Origin: Ancylostoma caninum
Lineage: Eukaryota > Nematoda > Chromadorea > Rhabditida > Ancylostomatidae
Assembly: GCA_037903475.1 (NCBI GenBank)
Contig: JBAJFG010000384.1
Span: 1,743,001-1,807,000, forward strand
Direction: 5' to 3'
Length of the DNA stretch: 64,000 bases
In this document: positions 29,950-42,330 of the stretch, piece by piece
How positions within the stretch are numbered: the first letter of the stretch is position 1
Layout: each line of letters starts with the position of its first letter
The notes under the pieces: model-generated
Database searches by the model: none
What the model saw: only the letters and a program-made list of their open reading frames with translations
What the model was told of the DNA's origin: nothing
Translations under genes and position numbers: made by a program

Positions 29950-30217
29950 CAGTGGACGGCAATGGCGGTGCCCATCAGCGGCCTCGAGAAGGACGCAGCG
30001 CAAGCGCGCCGCGCGCGAAGGGACCGGTGTCGTCTGCTGCCGGAATGCTATTTCTATTCGCTTTCTTCTCGATTTGGTCAAGAATCCTTAAAATCGAGCA
30101 GAAAAGCTCTAGATATAGCATAACAGCAGCAGAAAACATTGTTTACGACGCGGGCGGCGCGGTTGCGCTGCGTTCTTCTCGAGGCCGCAGATGGGCCACC
30201 GCCATTGCCGTCCACTG
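29950..30217. mobile_element. Mariner-type MITE flanked by TA
   Basis: 268 bp with ends CAGTGGACGGCAATGGCGGT and ACCGCCATTGCCGTCCACTG, an inverted pair extending about 70 bp with few mismatches, flanked by TA at 29948-29949 and 30218-30219. It is GC-rich in the arms (GCGCAAGCGCGCCGCGCG) and AT-richer in the middle. No transposase. Confidence 0.82.
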
Positions 30218-30866
30218 TATCTTAATATCCCATATATCGAATGTTGAGACTGACTGTTACAGGTAACTTGGGAATGCATACCTAGTTTTGCCTAGAAACT
30301 CGTCCATTTTTGAAGGGAGATTCCCTTGGAAGTTGATAGATTTAGCCAGAGATTCTCTCCCAACTGCGAAGAGTACACAAGTGCAAGCAATGTTCTAGTA
30401 CAAGGAGTTACACCATGGCCCGGTCCTTAGATACCTCTCACGAAGCTCTTGGCTACTCCCATGCTCGTCAAATCTTGTCCAGAAACGCTTCTCTGTCCAC
30501 CTGATAAACCACATGTATAATTATAGTGGTTCCAGAAACCTTGTTATTGTAGGAGATTCAAGCTTAAAGATGTTAGGGACAAGCTCCTGCTCTTTGCTCC
30601 ACGTTTCGTTCACTGCCAAACGATAAGGATTGTAATGACGGTTGAGAGAAGCGCTGCTTCTACATCGACACCAAGTACGTGGAACAACTACAATCCGCGG
30701 AATCGACAATATACATAGTCTGTAAGCTCAGAGAGAGCCCATGGAGTGATTTTGTGTGCAATTACGACCTGAGCACTGTGTCATTCAACTGGTCTATGTT
30801 TTGCACTTTTTAAACATGTATTTGGTGTAATTCCTTCAATTTTGATGTTTTCCTTCTAACACTTAG

Positions 30867-31006
30867 TGAAATCTCCTTCCAAACGCATCCTGCGGCATCC
30901 TTCCATTGATGAAACCAGTGCGGTCGCAACTGCAGACAATGTCACTCCGTCGGCCCTGGTGAAACGTTCAACACGGAAAACGGAAAATTCTGCACACCTT
31001 CAACTA
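30867..31006 (+). CDS. Candidate plus-strand exon (unrecognised)
   Basis: After TTTTCCTTCTAACACTTAG the frame reads KSPSKRILRHPSIDETSAVA then TADNVTPSALVKRSTRKTEN and SAHLQL, to a weak donor CTA|GTAATC; unspliced it runs to TGA by 31034. Basic and serine/threonine-rich, possibly a nuclear or disordered region. A second plus-strand segment at ~31114-31227 (QEAGRPEENESGHINEDCAQ then VQSAMLHVVQRMLRALITE, followed by GTCTCT) may belong to the same transcript. Confidence 0.28.
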
Positions 31007-31339
31007 GTAATCACTTCAGACATGCGAGTATGATCAAAATTGGAAATATAGTTGGCATTCGAGTACGTGCCACGCATGTATCTCTCCACTCGTTTCGACA
31101 GGTTTAAACAGGAAGCAGGAAGACCGGAAGAGAACGAGAGTGGACATATCAATGAAGATTGCGCACAAGTTCAGAGCGCCATGTTGCATGTGGTGCAGCG
31201 CATGCTGCGAGCCTTAATAACTGAGGTCTCTCCTGTACATGAAGAGCATCAGACAACATGTGATTAGTAAAATTTGCACAAAGGGACCGAAGTTCAGGGA
31301 ATTGCCAGTGCTACGGTAGTCGCTGACGAAAAACTCTGG

Positions 31340-31570
31340 CTGTTGCTAGGGATGAAGCAGTCAGAAAGCTTAAAACGTGTGGCAAATACAAAGGCTCCTA
31401 CGCTCCGCAGCTCAGACGGGAACAAACAGCCGCTGCAGGCAAACAGGGCTCTAAGAAGTAGCAAAAGAAGAGTGAAAGACGGAAGCAGACACTGTGGGGG
31501 CAGTACGTCGGGATGGTTTCCAAGGATATCGTTGCGGAAATGGCACTCGCGCCGCAGCAAATTAGCTAAT
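31340..31570 (+). pseudogene. Coding-like plus-strand segment with internal TAG
   Basis: After a good acceptor (GGCTGTTGCTAG) the frame reads DEAVRKLKTCGKYKGSYAPQ then LRREQTAAAGKQGSKK and TAG, then continues QKKSERRKQTLWGQYVGMVS and KDIVAEMALAPQQIS. The stop may be a natural lysine-rich end or a break. An overlapping 162-codon frame (31274-31762) is open but has poor composition. Confidence 0.25.
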
Positions 31571-32049
31571 TTTTGCTTATCTTGGTCTAGTGAGCTGACC
31601 GCGCATCTATGGAAGATGGAAGATCATCTTCTGAACTCTGGTTGTCCTAGTTTCACCAACGTGGCCTTCCATAGAGGAATTTATGAACGTTTGGAAGATA
31701 GTGATCTACCCACCATTCAGAAGCGAACGAATTCCGTCCTCAAAACTGGGCAGTTAGTCTGAGAGTTTCGCCTCATCCAGGTATAACAGCTAATTTGAAC
31801 GAGCAGGATGCTTAAAACCTTTCGGGGAGCTCGGGTACTAGTTCTCAAACAAGGGTATCAAGACCTTCTCACATTGTGTTACACGAGAACGACGTGATTG
31901 ACTGTCGTAGGATGAGATTGTTCCCATTATAGACGCTTGCTTTAAATATGTAGACGTATGTTGGGAATACTTTCATTTAATGAAGTTATAACAGGAAGAC
32001 GAAAAAAAAAAACGTGATAATCGACGGTATTGTAGCTGAAATTGTAGCT

Positions 32050-33590
32050 CTTCACCCAATTGTGAGGAGCGACAAGATAACGTCAACGGATTTAGGAGGG
32101 ATCCGATGTGGTCCAAGTGTGAGGAACGCCAGAATACGGGTCCACCTGTGAACGATGGATCTGCTGTCGTCTAAAAGTGTGGGGATCCCAGGACGCGGTA
32201 TGCCGATGTAGAAGAGGTTCGATTTCACCCAATTGTGAGGAGCGACAAGATACTGTTACTAGACGGAGAAGGGCATCCAATGTGGCCCAGGTGTGAGCAA
32301 CACCAGCATTCTGGTCCATCGAAAAGGGGGGATGGGTCTGCTGGGGCCCGAAAGTTAAGAGAACTCCAAGATATGGGTTCTCGGATGGAGGAGGGGGTGT
32401 GCTGTGATCTAAAAATGTGGAGAACGCCAACATACGGGTTTGCTGGTATTAGAGAGGTTCGCTGGTATAGGTGTGAGGAACTCCAGAATATGGGTCTGCT
32501 GTGGCCACAACTGTGGGAATGACAGAAAACGGTTATGCCGATGGAGAGAGGTCCGCTGTGGCCCGGGTGTAAGAAACGCCAGGAGATGGGTCCACCGAAA
32601 GGGGATGGGTCTACTGTGGCTCAGTATTGTGGTAAACGCCGGAATACGGGTCCACCTATGGTAGGTCTGCTGCGACCAAAAAGGGTGGGGATGGCAGGAT
32701 ACGGGTATGCCGATGAAGTCGCCGAATTGTCAGAAACTCCAAGATACTGGTCTCCCCATGGCACATAGGTCTGCTGTTGCCTAAAAGTTGAAGGAACTCC
32801 AGGACACGGTCATGCCAGTGGAAAGGTGGCTCAGTTGTTAAGAACACCAGCACTCGGGTCCGCCGAGGAGGGGATGGCTCTGCTGTGGCCTGAAAGCTAA
32901 GGGAACTCTAGGATACGGATTCGTGGATGGAGGAGGGGTGCGTTGTGGTCTAAAAATGTGGAGAACGTCAAGATAAGGGTTCCCGACTATAATAGAGGTC
33001 CACTGTGGCCCAGGTGCGAGGAACGCCAGGATATGGATCTGGTATCCTTTGAAAGTGTGGGAATGCCAGGAAGCGGTTATGCCGATGGTGGAGAGGTCAG
33101 ATTTTATTCAATTGTGAGGAGTAAGAAGATACTGGTTCACGGATGGAGGAGGGGTCCGCTTTGGCCCAGGTGTGAACAAGGTCAAGATACAGATTCACAG
33201 ATGAAGAAGGTGTCCGCTGTGGCCGATGACGAACGCCAGATGAGGGTCCACTGCTTTGGCCGAATGATATGGAAAACGCCAAGGTGTAGTTTCACTGACG
33301 GAAAGGGAGCGCTTGCGCCCTGTAATTTGGGAAACGTGCTCGGATACGGGTCTGCAGATGGAGGATTGCAATGAATTAGCAGAGAAAGCGCTAGAATGCG
33401 TGTACGCCGATTGAGAATGGTAGATCTGCTGTGGCCCAGTAGATGGGAGAACTCCATGACATGGGTCCAGCGAAGGATGAAAGATATACTGGCGCCCTAT
33501 AGTGTGGAGAACGCCAGGGAGAGGATCCACCGATAAAGGAGTAGTGCAATGCGATCCAAGTATGAGAAACGTCATATGGTAACACCGATG
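32050..33590 (+). repeat. Degenerate ~60 bp minisatellite
   Basis: For about 1.5 kb, units of roughly 57-66 bp repeat the order GTGTGAGGAACGCCAGGATA, CGGGTCTGCCGATGGAGGAG and GTCCGCTGTGGCCCA with heavy substitution and small indels. About 25 units can be followed by eye. Longer-range duplication is visible: CACCCAATTGTGAGGAGCGA occurs at ~32053 and ~32226, and a TTCAATTGTGAGGAG variant at ~33108. Several overlapping open frames arise because the unit is nearly a multiple of three; none looks like a protein. Confidence 0.85.
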
Positions 33591-33599
33591 TGCGCCCGC

Positions 33600-34659
33600 T
33601 CAAATGGCAGGAAGACGCGACCTAGAGAAAGATGTTAGTAAGCATCCCAAAGTGATCAAAATGATACTAGCCTTGCGCAGCGACTTCACTTTCTTTGAGA
33701 AACTATTGCAGCCCCAATTTGTGCTTACTTTATTATAGGTATGATTTGCTTCTCACTCTCTTCGGCACAATCGGTTGTTTCTCAAGCGACCTCCTCTACT
33801 TTCTCCTAGATGTCGAAGCAGATCCTCATCTGTTGGATTATTCCAACAACAATCTCAACTTGAACTACTTAGAGTTCTTATTTACACGGTTACAGGGAAT
33901 AGTTGACTAGATTCATATAAAGGATATCCTAGCACAGAGTTGAGAATGACTAGCCATGACAGGTCCATGGGCATTTAAGAAGTGCGGTGACAACAAACGG
34001 GGGAAGTGTCTTTGCATCTTAAAGTGGATTTACATGGTGATGTGTGATGAAGAGTGCTCGAGCAAGGCGCGTACAAGAAGTCCGGAGTTGGTCAGGCGGC
34101 CAGTTTTGCGCATACCTCAAGTGGCTGCCCCACCCCACTTTCTAGCGACCCGTAGGGGCGCTAGTACAATACTAAGGTGAAATACGTATAGCAGAATAAT
34201 GTAACTCCGAGGTGTTTAGGATGAAGCGAAAGATACAATAGCTCAAGAAATAAACAAGGAACAGTAAATTGTAACAGCAAAAGTCATGTTTTGTTTATGA
34301 TCAATACAAGGAAAACATGAAGTTCCAAAGTTCAATGGCTATGTTTGTGTGTATGTGGAACAGTTTGCAGAGAGCTCTTCAAGATAAGTTGCTAAATGCT
34401 TCTGAAACGAGACAGACTGCTTCCGCCTGAAGAAACTTGGGTGAAGACAATTCCATAATTTGGGTGGTTTAGCAATAAAAGAACTTTGATATGACCGGCT
34501 ATTGGCCTTTTCATGCCGTACGCAAGTATGCCCTCAAGTTGTCATAATCGAGATCGGGATCTCGAAGACATTACGAAGATCTTGAACCATATTTCAAATA
34601 GTCTTCTCAGTATTTATTTGTTTATTATCTACAACTAAAGTGCGCCATCAAAGATCATA
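33600..34659. other. Spacer without supported gene
   Basis: AT-rich DNA with one GC-rich patch at 34055-34160 that is open on both strands (minus: GCGCAAAACTGGCCGCCTGA; plus: RSPELVRRPVLRIPQVA). No reading is preferred. AT-rich low-complexity sequence follows to the mariner element. Confidence 0.35.
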
Positions 34660-35308
34660 TTAGGTTGTCCCATAATAAATGACCGCAACCTAGTAATGAA
34701 TCTTTGGAAGTTCATAAATCCATTATTTTCCATTATTCAACGAACTTTCACATCTCTGAAAACGGTAACTTTTTTCTGGGGGATGAAATGCTACTAGAGG
34801 TGTTCGACAGTAGCTAGACCATGCCACGAGAACAATTTACTAAATGCCTCGCCTGTTATCATTTGGTGCTCGGCTTCGAGATTCGGTCGAAGATGCCTTA
34901 GTTTTGGTGAGCCGAAGAAGTGCATGTCTACTGGCGGGGCGGGCACATCCACCCAGGTTCACATCCTACCAAGAAAAATTTCACTAAGTGAGACGTTGGA
35001 TCTCTCCTTGTAATATTGTGTTGGCCAGACCTTTGCCTAATTGGCCATCTATTCGAGCTTGCGGTGAATCTAGATTTCGGCTAGAAAATTCATGCGATTC
35101 AATGTGTGCTGAAAATTGACCTTCCGCACTTTGTTGACTCCTGTGATTTGGGCTTTGTTCCTTACATAAGTTTAACTGTACTGCTAAAATGTGCAGGAGA
35201 TGCTGATCGTAACACTTTTTATTTCAAGGGAAAATCTCAAGTTCCAGCTGAGTTACGCTCCTTGGAATGCGCACCTCCAAAACGGCCATTATTTATGGGA
35301 CAACCTAA
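34660..35308. mobile_element. Internally deleted mariner element with TTAGGTTGTCC termini
   Basis: The left end TTAGGTTGTCCCATAATAAA and right end TTATTTATGGGACAACCTAA form an inverted pair, and both are flanked by TA (34658-34659 and 35309-35310). TTAGGTTGTCC is the classical mariner terminus, and full-length mariners of this type are known in hookworms. At 649 bp it is about half the length of an intact element, and no DDD transposase frame survives in it. Confidence 0.82.
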
Positions 35309-35811
35309 TAGAAGGGATGTGGGTATGTGCACCACTACATACGTAGTGTATGACAGAGAAATCAACTCAAAACTTAATGCGGTGCAGCCTGTCAAATTAA
35401 TGAGAATAAAGCTGGTTCAATGGTGTTATCCCTCGTGGACGCAAGATTTACAGTAAGAGATGCTAGAACTACAATAGATTCTGGAAATGAATATGCTTAT
35501 GCTTTTTCTTCGTAGCTGTTGGCCGAATTATAATCTACAAATTATGAGTTATAAATTGGACTCAAATCAGCCACGAGCGGAGGAGACTTTTGATGGTTCA
35601 GAACGTGAATGTGAGCTCTATCATACTTTCAGACCTTTGAAAAAGACGTTTTAGTTGAAACTTTTGGCCAACAAAAAATCCACCCAAATCCTGGTGAAAA
35701 CAGAAGATATTAAGGAGAATATACTTTTTAGCCTTCAAAAGTTGTTCTAGAGTTGTTTTTTTCGAAAGATTGAAATGTTATCCTGCGTGTTTTATACGAC
35801 TAATAATGCAG

Positions 35812-35949
35812 TTTCTCTCCTTCTTCTGCTCTTTCCTGAACATCGACGACAGTACTAAAAAATTCCTCGTGCAGCGCAGCGGACTACGGCACACGTCCCC
35901 CTATCTGATCCGCCTCTCCACAGATGAGCTTCCACAGGCGACTTCATGA
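35812..35949 (+). CDS. Candidate plus-strand terminal exon (unrecognised)
   Basis: After AATAATGCAG the frame reads FLSFFCSFLNIDDSTKKFLV then QRSGLRHTSPYLIRLSTDEL and PQATS before TGA. Third positions are G/C-rich from ~35835 on. The upstream acceptor is weak; the pyrimidine run inside could itself be the tract of an acceptor at ~35851. No family recognised. Confidence 0.25.
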   Translation, partial: FLSFFCSFLNIDDSTKKFLVQRSGLRHTSPYLIRLSTDELPQATS

Positions 35950-36071
35950 GAGCTCAAAATGACGAAAATGGTGAAAGACCCTCAAAGAGCAGCTTGGAGC
36001 AAAGCGGTTTTCTGAGGCGCGTAGAACTAGAATTCTTTCAAAGTATTTCATCGTGAATTTACTACAATGTG

Positions 36072-36111
36072 ATGAATGAATGAATGAATGAATGAATGAA
36101 TGAATGAATGA
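36072..36111 (+). repeat. (ATGA)n microsatellite
   Basis: Nine to ten perfect ATGA units ending in CTGTATTGACAGG. Typical tail-like tetranucleotide run; no gene. Confidence 0.9.
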
Positions 36112-38359
36112 CTGTATTGACAGGGGAGGGTTTTAGGTTGAAAGGATTCCAAAAGACCTCACAGACTTGTGAGATCTCAGAGTTGTGTACCCCCGAGAAG
36201 TCACTGCACCGTCTCTACCACATCATTCATGTCTCAATAAGGATGCATCTCCCAGGATGCTTTAGATAATCTCCCTCCACGCAACGCTGTGTTGTTATAC
36301 AAAAACGAAACCCACGCAAAATTCCACGTCGTGCACTTGGAGAAATGGGAAAATGATGTTATGGTATGATGTATTTGTTTTGGTCACTGGATAATAAAAC
36401 GCTGCAGGTAATGCTACTGAGCGTTATACGACCTTTCCTAGTCACCAACCAAAAACCATAGCAATATGCAATATCCACATTCACGTACAGCTCTCGCTTC
36501 AGCTTTATGAAATAGGAGGTCTAGACAGTGAATGAGAATACAGACCTTGAGTGGCCGTGTTGGCGATTTTGTTGGGATCTTTGTTGAATCAACCTTTAAG
36601 AGATAGTCTTTCTAGGATACAACCATAATTGCCCTCGAGGACTGAGAAACTTTGATGATGACGCCTCATTTCCGGGATATAACTTGAAGGATTGCACTAT
36701 TATGTACTTTACAAGGGATTAAATTTATCCTGATCTATGACACTATAAACTGGACTTGAGGCGAGTACCTCGTGTTCCCGGGGGGGGGAGGGCTTTAGCT
36801 GCCTACAGGTCTAGAAATTCTTAACGAACTAATTCTCTCAACTTACGATCTAGTGAGTTAACGCTCTCCACCTGAGCACGCTTAGCTATTTACTGCTCTT
36901 TACTGAGAACTCATTAATGTCGTAATCATTTTAGGTTCTCTGGTTGAGAAACAGGTGCTTGACTGAGCACTATATTAAGGAGCGACTAGTAAACAAAATG
37001 ATGTGGGGGGATTGACAAATAGTTAAGCAACCAATTCGAAAATTCGAGAAGGTAAACAACTAAAAAGGTAAATAAAATATGTACCTAATACAAGCAAAAC
37101 AAAAATGGCTTTAGTAGTATTCACGGGCGACAAACATTCGTTTTCGACTGAGAGGTCGACCACAGAACCCACGTACTATTAAGCGGCTCCCCCGCCTCAT
37201 TTAGATGTGACGCGAATTTCCCGTGGACCTTACGAAGTGCAAGTGTCAAGGAGTTGTTAGATGATTACGTCCCCTGGACAACCGGCCGCAAAACAACACG
37301 CGGAGCCTCGGAGCTCTAACAGCAGAGAGTTCACATGGAGTCGAAAAAGGTAGGAAATTAAACGAGAGCATCGCGTGCGAATGCGATTGCGTGCGATCGC
37401 TCCGTGCAGACTCGTTTATTTTGATGCCACTGAAAGATTCGACCAGTCAGAAGCTTCCAGCTCTGGCGTCAAGTGGAAAACAGCACTTCCGTCGTCGTGA
37501 CTCCCTTCACAAGGGGAGCTTCAGAGGACAAGAGTGGTTCGTAGGGAAAGGGACAAGGATATCCTTCAATTCACGACCAGCGCGATACATTCATCGAAAG
37601 GAGACTGCTATGGGGAGATCATTTGCTGATATGCTCAAGATGCTCAAGCCAAAATGAAGCGAAATGAAAACGTAGGTGAGAAGAGACTCAAACATTAACA
37701 TAGGGCAAAAATTAGAACGTGATGCACAGCAGGAATGGCTAGAGGAGAAGAATGAAAAGGGATAAGTTAAACGAGGAGAAATCAGGCAATTTTTGCCGGA
37801 TTTGGTGGTCTGGATAGGCATGAGAATGAGAAAAATACTCCAGGACTGCGGAGAATCGCGAGAAAAAATGAAAAAAAAACTATGAGGTAACTCCAGCCGG
37901 AAAATTTTAGCTGGGCGCTGCCTGGAGCGGAGAAAACAATCGTTACTCCTGTAAGATTAAAAATAAAGTCTACGCAGTAGACTCACCTAAATTCTTACCG
38001 TTACAACAAATTTGATGTTAGTCACCCCGGCAAAACGTCAACACACATTAAATCAGCAATACAACGCTCAGAATCAACGAAGGGGGGGGGGGGGAGGGGT
38101 AGAACAGTCACTTATGAACGTTCCCGGAACGGTTTTGGGCTTCTCGCTAAACAGGACTACCTTTCCGAGCAAAATGTGATATATTTTGCTATCTTTACCA
38201 CTACTTGCCATCGCAGACTGAGTGAATTGGACAAACAATCCCATTTTTCCTGGAGGACTCATCCTCTCTAGAATGGCGGATAGTTCAGAACATCCCGGGA
38301 TATTCAGAATCCAGAAGCGTCAAAAATCGGCAAAAATAAGCAAAAATCAGCAAAAATAC
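36112..38359. other. Spacer with weak coding-like patch
   Basis: Mostly repeat-like DNA without a supported gene. The patch 37391-37657 is open on plus (88 codons ending MLKMLKPK), and part of it is also open on minus (YPCPFPYEPLLSSEAPLVKG then VTTTEVLFST before a stop), so neither strand is preferred. A poly-G tract lies at 38085-38099 and a GGATTCATGA-family repeat at 38100-38225. Confidence 0.3.
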
Positions 38360-38510
38360 CTTAACAAGTCGCTATACCCGACAGGTCGTCGGGCTATGAG
38401 GAAAGGAATAGAGACGCGCTCAAAGCAGGAACTGCGACATGAGAAGAAATGATTTCTGAAATCCTCCGCGATAATGCCATCACAATGAGAGGTGACAACG
38501 CCGGCGCGTT
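38360..38510 (-). CDS. Candidate exon of long minus-strand gene
   Basis: Between GAGCTTGCAG and the donor TTAAG|GTATTTTTG the minus-strand frame reads RAGVVTSHCDGIIAEDFRNH then FFSCRSSCFERVSIPFLIAR and RPVGYSDLL plus two bases. Both splice sites are good nematode matches and the frame is open throughout 151 nt. Product not recognised. Confidence 0.38.
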
Positions 38511-39059
38511 CTGCAAGCTCACAAAAGAAAGGCCGGCCATCACCTAGTTACGATAGGGGCTCAAATTAGAGTCGCCGCGAGTGGATGCCATGGAGACGAG
38601 TAAAAGTAAGTGATAGAGTCGAGGTCTGCGATTGTTTCACACGATAAAAGGCTAACCGGCTAGAAGAACTGTAACACCTGGTGCTACGACAGCAGACGTC
38701 ATCGCTTCGCGGGGATAATTGTAGGCAAGAAGTGCAATCTCATTCCTCATTTAGTACAAGAGCACGAGTACTTTGTAGTCGCCTACATTGTAGTGATTAA
38801 ATGACGACGTAAGCGCTCTTCCAAACTGATAAAGATATTCTGAAAGATGACAGGGAATGAAATCGTCGTTTTAAAGTGGACGAGCTCTCCAGTGGCGAAG
38901 CATGAGCGTTCTCGTGAAGGAAATCACCTACCCGCAATTTCAACTCTTCCACTATCAGCTTGGAATCGGCAAAACTAAGGCTGCAGTCACTTGGAAGCAC
39001 GATGATGCCTAGTGAATATTTTCAGTTCCGAACTTCTAACTTAATATAATGTTCCTTTG

Positions 39060-39235
39060 TTTGTTCTTTATTGTCCTTGTAAGATTTTAGATTGCATACC
39101 GTTTAGGGTGTAATAATGAAAAATAAATAATAAATAGTAAACAATAAATGATAAATAACAAACAGTAAGAAAATAAATGGGCAAACAAATCAGTGTATAA
39201 ATAAATAAAAAACAAATAAATGAATAGATATCAGG
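39060..39235. repeat. AT-rich low-complexity (AAATAAATAA-type)
   Basis: About 140 bp of AAATAAATA, AATAAATGATAAATAAC and similar iterations. No gene. Confidence 0.8.
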
Positions 39236-39439
39236 ATTGGCGAGTTCCTCGAGCAAAACGACATTATCACGGTCGCCGCTCGTGTCTCAGACAACATTTT
39301 TTTCACACGCCGCAAATCCCGCTAAGTGCTCTTCTCTTCCCTTCTGAAAAGCTCAAAGTCCAAGTGCGCAGTAATCCGTATTTTCACCATTTATTACCAA
39401 GCTGTTTTAAGATTAATGAGCGTTCACGGTCATGTTCCG

Positions 39440-39530
39440 AGCTTCTCAAGCAAAAATCGGTGCACTTCATCCGAGAATCGCGTCACTGCATGCGAAGAAA
39501 ATAAATGTTGGGACAGTGAATTGCAGAAAC
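39440..39530. repeat. Dispersed repeat, CTCAAGCAAAAATCGGTGCA family, copy 2
   Basis: GCTTCTCAAGCAAAAATCGG, TTCATCCGAGAATCGCGTCA, then GAAGAAAATAAATGTTGGGA. Partner copies at 22.8 and 47.3 kb. Confidence 0.6.
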
Positions 39531-40439
39531 ATTTGCCCGGGAAATTCAACCGCACTGAGTTGGTAGAAAGGTCACGACATTCTTGAAATGGATCCTGGCC
39601 CGGATTCATCGTTGGGAGGAGGGGTAATCCCGTAACCACTAGTGGTATGGTTACCCATAAGTAGCAGGTGGGTACAGCCACGGTCACGTATAGGTGAACA
39701 TGTTAATGGTTGCCAAACAAAGGTCAAATCTGAGTGAGCTAACGGTGAGCTAAAGCGTTTACCATGGGTAATGTTCTGCTGTTGGAGCACCTCAAATTTA
39801 GCAGGTGGCGGACCAAAATTTTGGGGAGAGACCGCAAGGAGAATCAAGATGTGTCGAACAAACCGTGTCCACGAAGAATTGGGATGGAATCGAGCAAAAA
39901 CGTAAGCGGACGCAGGGAAGGCGGCAGTGGACGATTAGTTTTATTCGTTACTTCTACCAAACATTTCATAGATGTTTTTATATTGAATGTTTTGAAACTA
40001 AGGCTGCCTTTCCATTTACCATATTCTTGAAATTCCAGGCATTCGGATCCTCAAAGTGAAAGGTCACGAATTTTCTGCGTACATTGTCGAAAAAAAAGCG
40101 ACGACAGAAAGGAGTGACTCGTTATCGAAATCTTCCACTGAAGAAACGCCATACCGTCTATGACACTGTAGAGGCGACGCCTACGCAGTCGCTAATCAAA
40201 TATACACAGGGAACAGCAGGTAGGATTATAGAATAGGTAGAGTTTTTTGCTTGTAATCTGAAACGCTGCACACGCTCTTTATAGGGGTTTTCGTCGCGCG
40301 CTCGGTGGAGCGAGTAAGTGGGAGTAGGAATTCAAGAGCGTGCACTATTCGCGTTCTGCTGGCTCTGATTTGTTTATGGATAATAGCGCTGCAAGCCGTT
40401 TAAGACCCCAACTTGGGGCAAAAACAGCTTCTGGATAAG

Positions 40440-40608
40440 CAATGCTGCTGAGGAATCGGAGGAGTGCCCAGCACGAGCGCCCTGCGGGTGGATTTGGTCC
40501 TCAAACTTCCCACGAGCGAGTCCATGGGTAATTGCCAAAGATGGGCAGGTACGTGATACAGGTCTAACGTCACCGCGAGCGCGACTACGACGTGCGAGGA
40601 AGTGGGTG
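40440..40608 (-). CDS. Candidate exon of long minus-strand gene
   Basis: After AGTTGTCGTCAG two minus-strand frames are open. One reads PTSSHVVVALAVTLDLYHVP then AHLWQLPMDSLVGSLRTKST and RRALVLGTPPIPQQH; it is in phase with the candidate exon at 42658-42816. The other reads RTCPSLAITHGLARGKFEDQ then IHPQGARAGHSSDSSAALLI and QKLFLPQ, to a donor CAA|GTTGGG. The exact 3' end and frame are therefore uncertain. A further minus-strand patch (40752-40855, LFTAGPCGSDIVIRRAAAEP and a GCG|GTGATG donor) may be the preceding exon. Confidence 0.3.
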
Positions 40609-42267
40609 CTGACGACAACTTGGTATTTTGAGCGGGGAGGAATAATTAATGGGTGCCGGAGATAGCCGAGCGGAAACACAGACGGACTATCAAAGATTCG
40701 AGCGTAAAGGTGTCGAACATAAACAAGGACGAGCAAAACAGCGACGAGGCGATCAATGCGCATCACCGCCGCCTGTGCGGAAGATCCAGCAACGGCTCGG
40801 CTGCTGCTCGACGGATCACGATGTCACTTCCACACGGGCCGGCGGTAAACAAGTGGGAGTTGGTGTCCTATGCAGCAGTGCAGCTCTCCGAGTTAATGAA
40901 CACCTCGTGCCGCGGTGCGAACGTGTGGAAGAATTCGAGTGTCATTATTCCCCACATGCACACGAGCAACGAGTAACAAGAGATAGTCGAGCAGTAGCGC
41001 TCAGACTGGGCAGCCCAGGGGCAGCAGGCTTGAATGGGACTGCCCTTACGAGCGCCGAACACCTGCAGCGCGGAAATTCCACCTGTGTTACTCAGAATTG
41101 TGCCAGGAGTAGTTCGAACACGCTTTGCCTGCAGAGTGTGTCAAGGTTTTCTTTGAGTAGGTTTTCAAGGGTTACCCAAGCTTGAGAAAGTAGAAGCTTT
41201 GGGACACAAAAAAGAAGAAGAGCTAGGGGATAAATGTGGACCAACGGCAAAAGGAACCAAAAAAGCAGTAGATTAGCGATTTTCCGTAATTTGATGTTTT
41301 GTACCTGTATGGCCTCCCCATACTGCTGGTTAAAACGGTTAAAACCGAGAAAGGCCATATTTCTATCTAATTCCCGTATAGTGGTACGTGTTTTTTCTTA
41401 TTGGTTCTGTCTGATTTCGCAAGAAAAAATACCCATAACACAAAAGAGGTTAGCGGGTTTCATCGACGTTCCCAGGAAGACTGCGGCCCTCGGTTTAGTC
41501 CAGAAATGACTAGTTTTCTAGACAAATATTGCTCTTCTCCACTGCACTAAAGATCAAATACCTCCTCTTCCTGTGACAAATTCTCGGATAAAATGAGCGC
41601 CTTCCTTGAGAAACTCATCCGCCCCTCGTTTGAAGATAGGAATGGATAGTTCGTCAATCCCTGCGAGAAATAGGGGCATTGTAGGGAGTCAGGAGGCGTG
41701 CGCAAATGTTCCGAAAGATATCCCATATCAACGCACAGGATGGCCTCAGTTTTGAAAGCCTCTAATGTGCTGCACTATCCAGCCTTGGGCAACGTTTCTT
41801 CTTTCTCCACCCAATACTAGTCAGTAAAGGAGCGAATAAATGGTCAGAATAGAAGCTCGAATAAATATCCGACTTTGAATATGGTCAAAATTTAATTATT
41901 TGAAGGGTAGAGTGCTTCATAGACCTCACAAAGACACGAAGAGGTGTGTGGCATTGATGAGTATAAATATTGCATGGCAGCGGAAGTTCAGGAGTCGGAA
42001 GATGGGAGAAGTTTGAGATATGGGAAAATTGGAGGGACGAAAATGGCATGTGTGATTCGACATAACATATGTAGCTACAGCCAATTCTCTGGAAATCTAG
42101 GAATCAGAAGCTCGCACGACGTCAGAATTCAGGAACTTCCGAACTCGCAAAACATTAATGTCTCTCATCTGTGCTGTAGAGCTCCCACTTTTTCGAATAT
42201 TCGGATGCTAATCATAATGGACTGTAATTGTTTGTTTACTTACTGTACTCGAAGCCGCACCTGAAAA

Positions 42268-42330
42268 AACAAAGAGAGAAGGGTAGGGGAGAGGGGAGGG
42301 GGAGGGAGAGAGGAAGGAAACATGGAGTTT
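42268..42330 (+). repeat. Purine-rich GGGAGA tract
   Basis: About 60 bp of AGAGAAGGGTAGGGGAGAGG and GGAGGGGGAGGGAGAGAGGA. Low complexity, no gene. Confidence 0.8.

Noticed and set aside
32092..33575. Several open frames of 90-143 codons on both strands
   Set aside because: They arise from the near-triplet period of the minisatellite; products are repetitive and differ between units.
40649..41185. 178-codon and 107-codon overlapping plus-strand frames
   Set aside because: Two plus frames and minus frames are open in the same GC-rich segment, with no plus-strand splice support. The 107-codon frame (NKWELVSYAAVQLSELMN) is tempting but undecidable.
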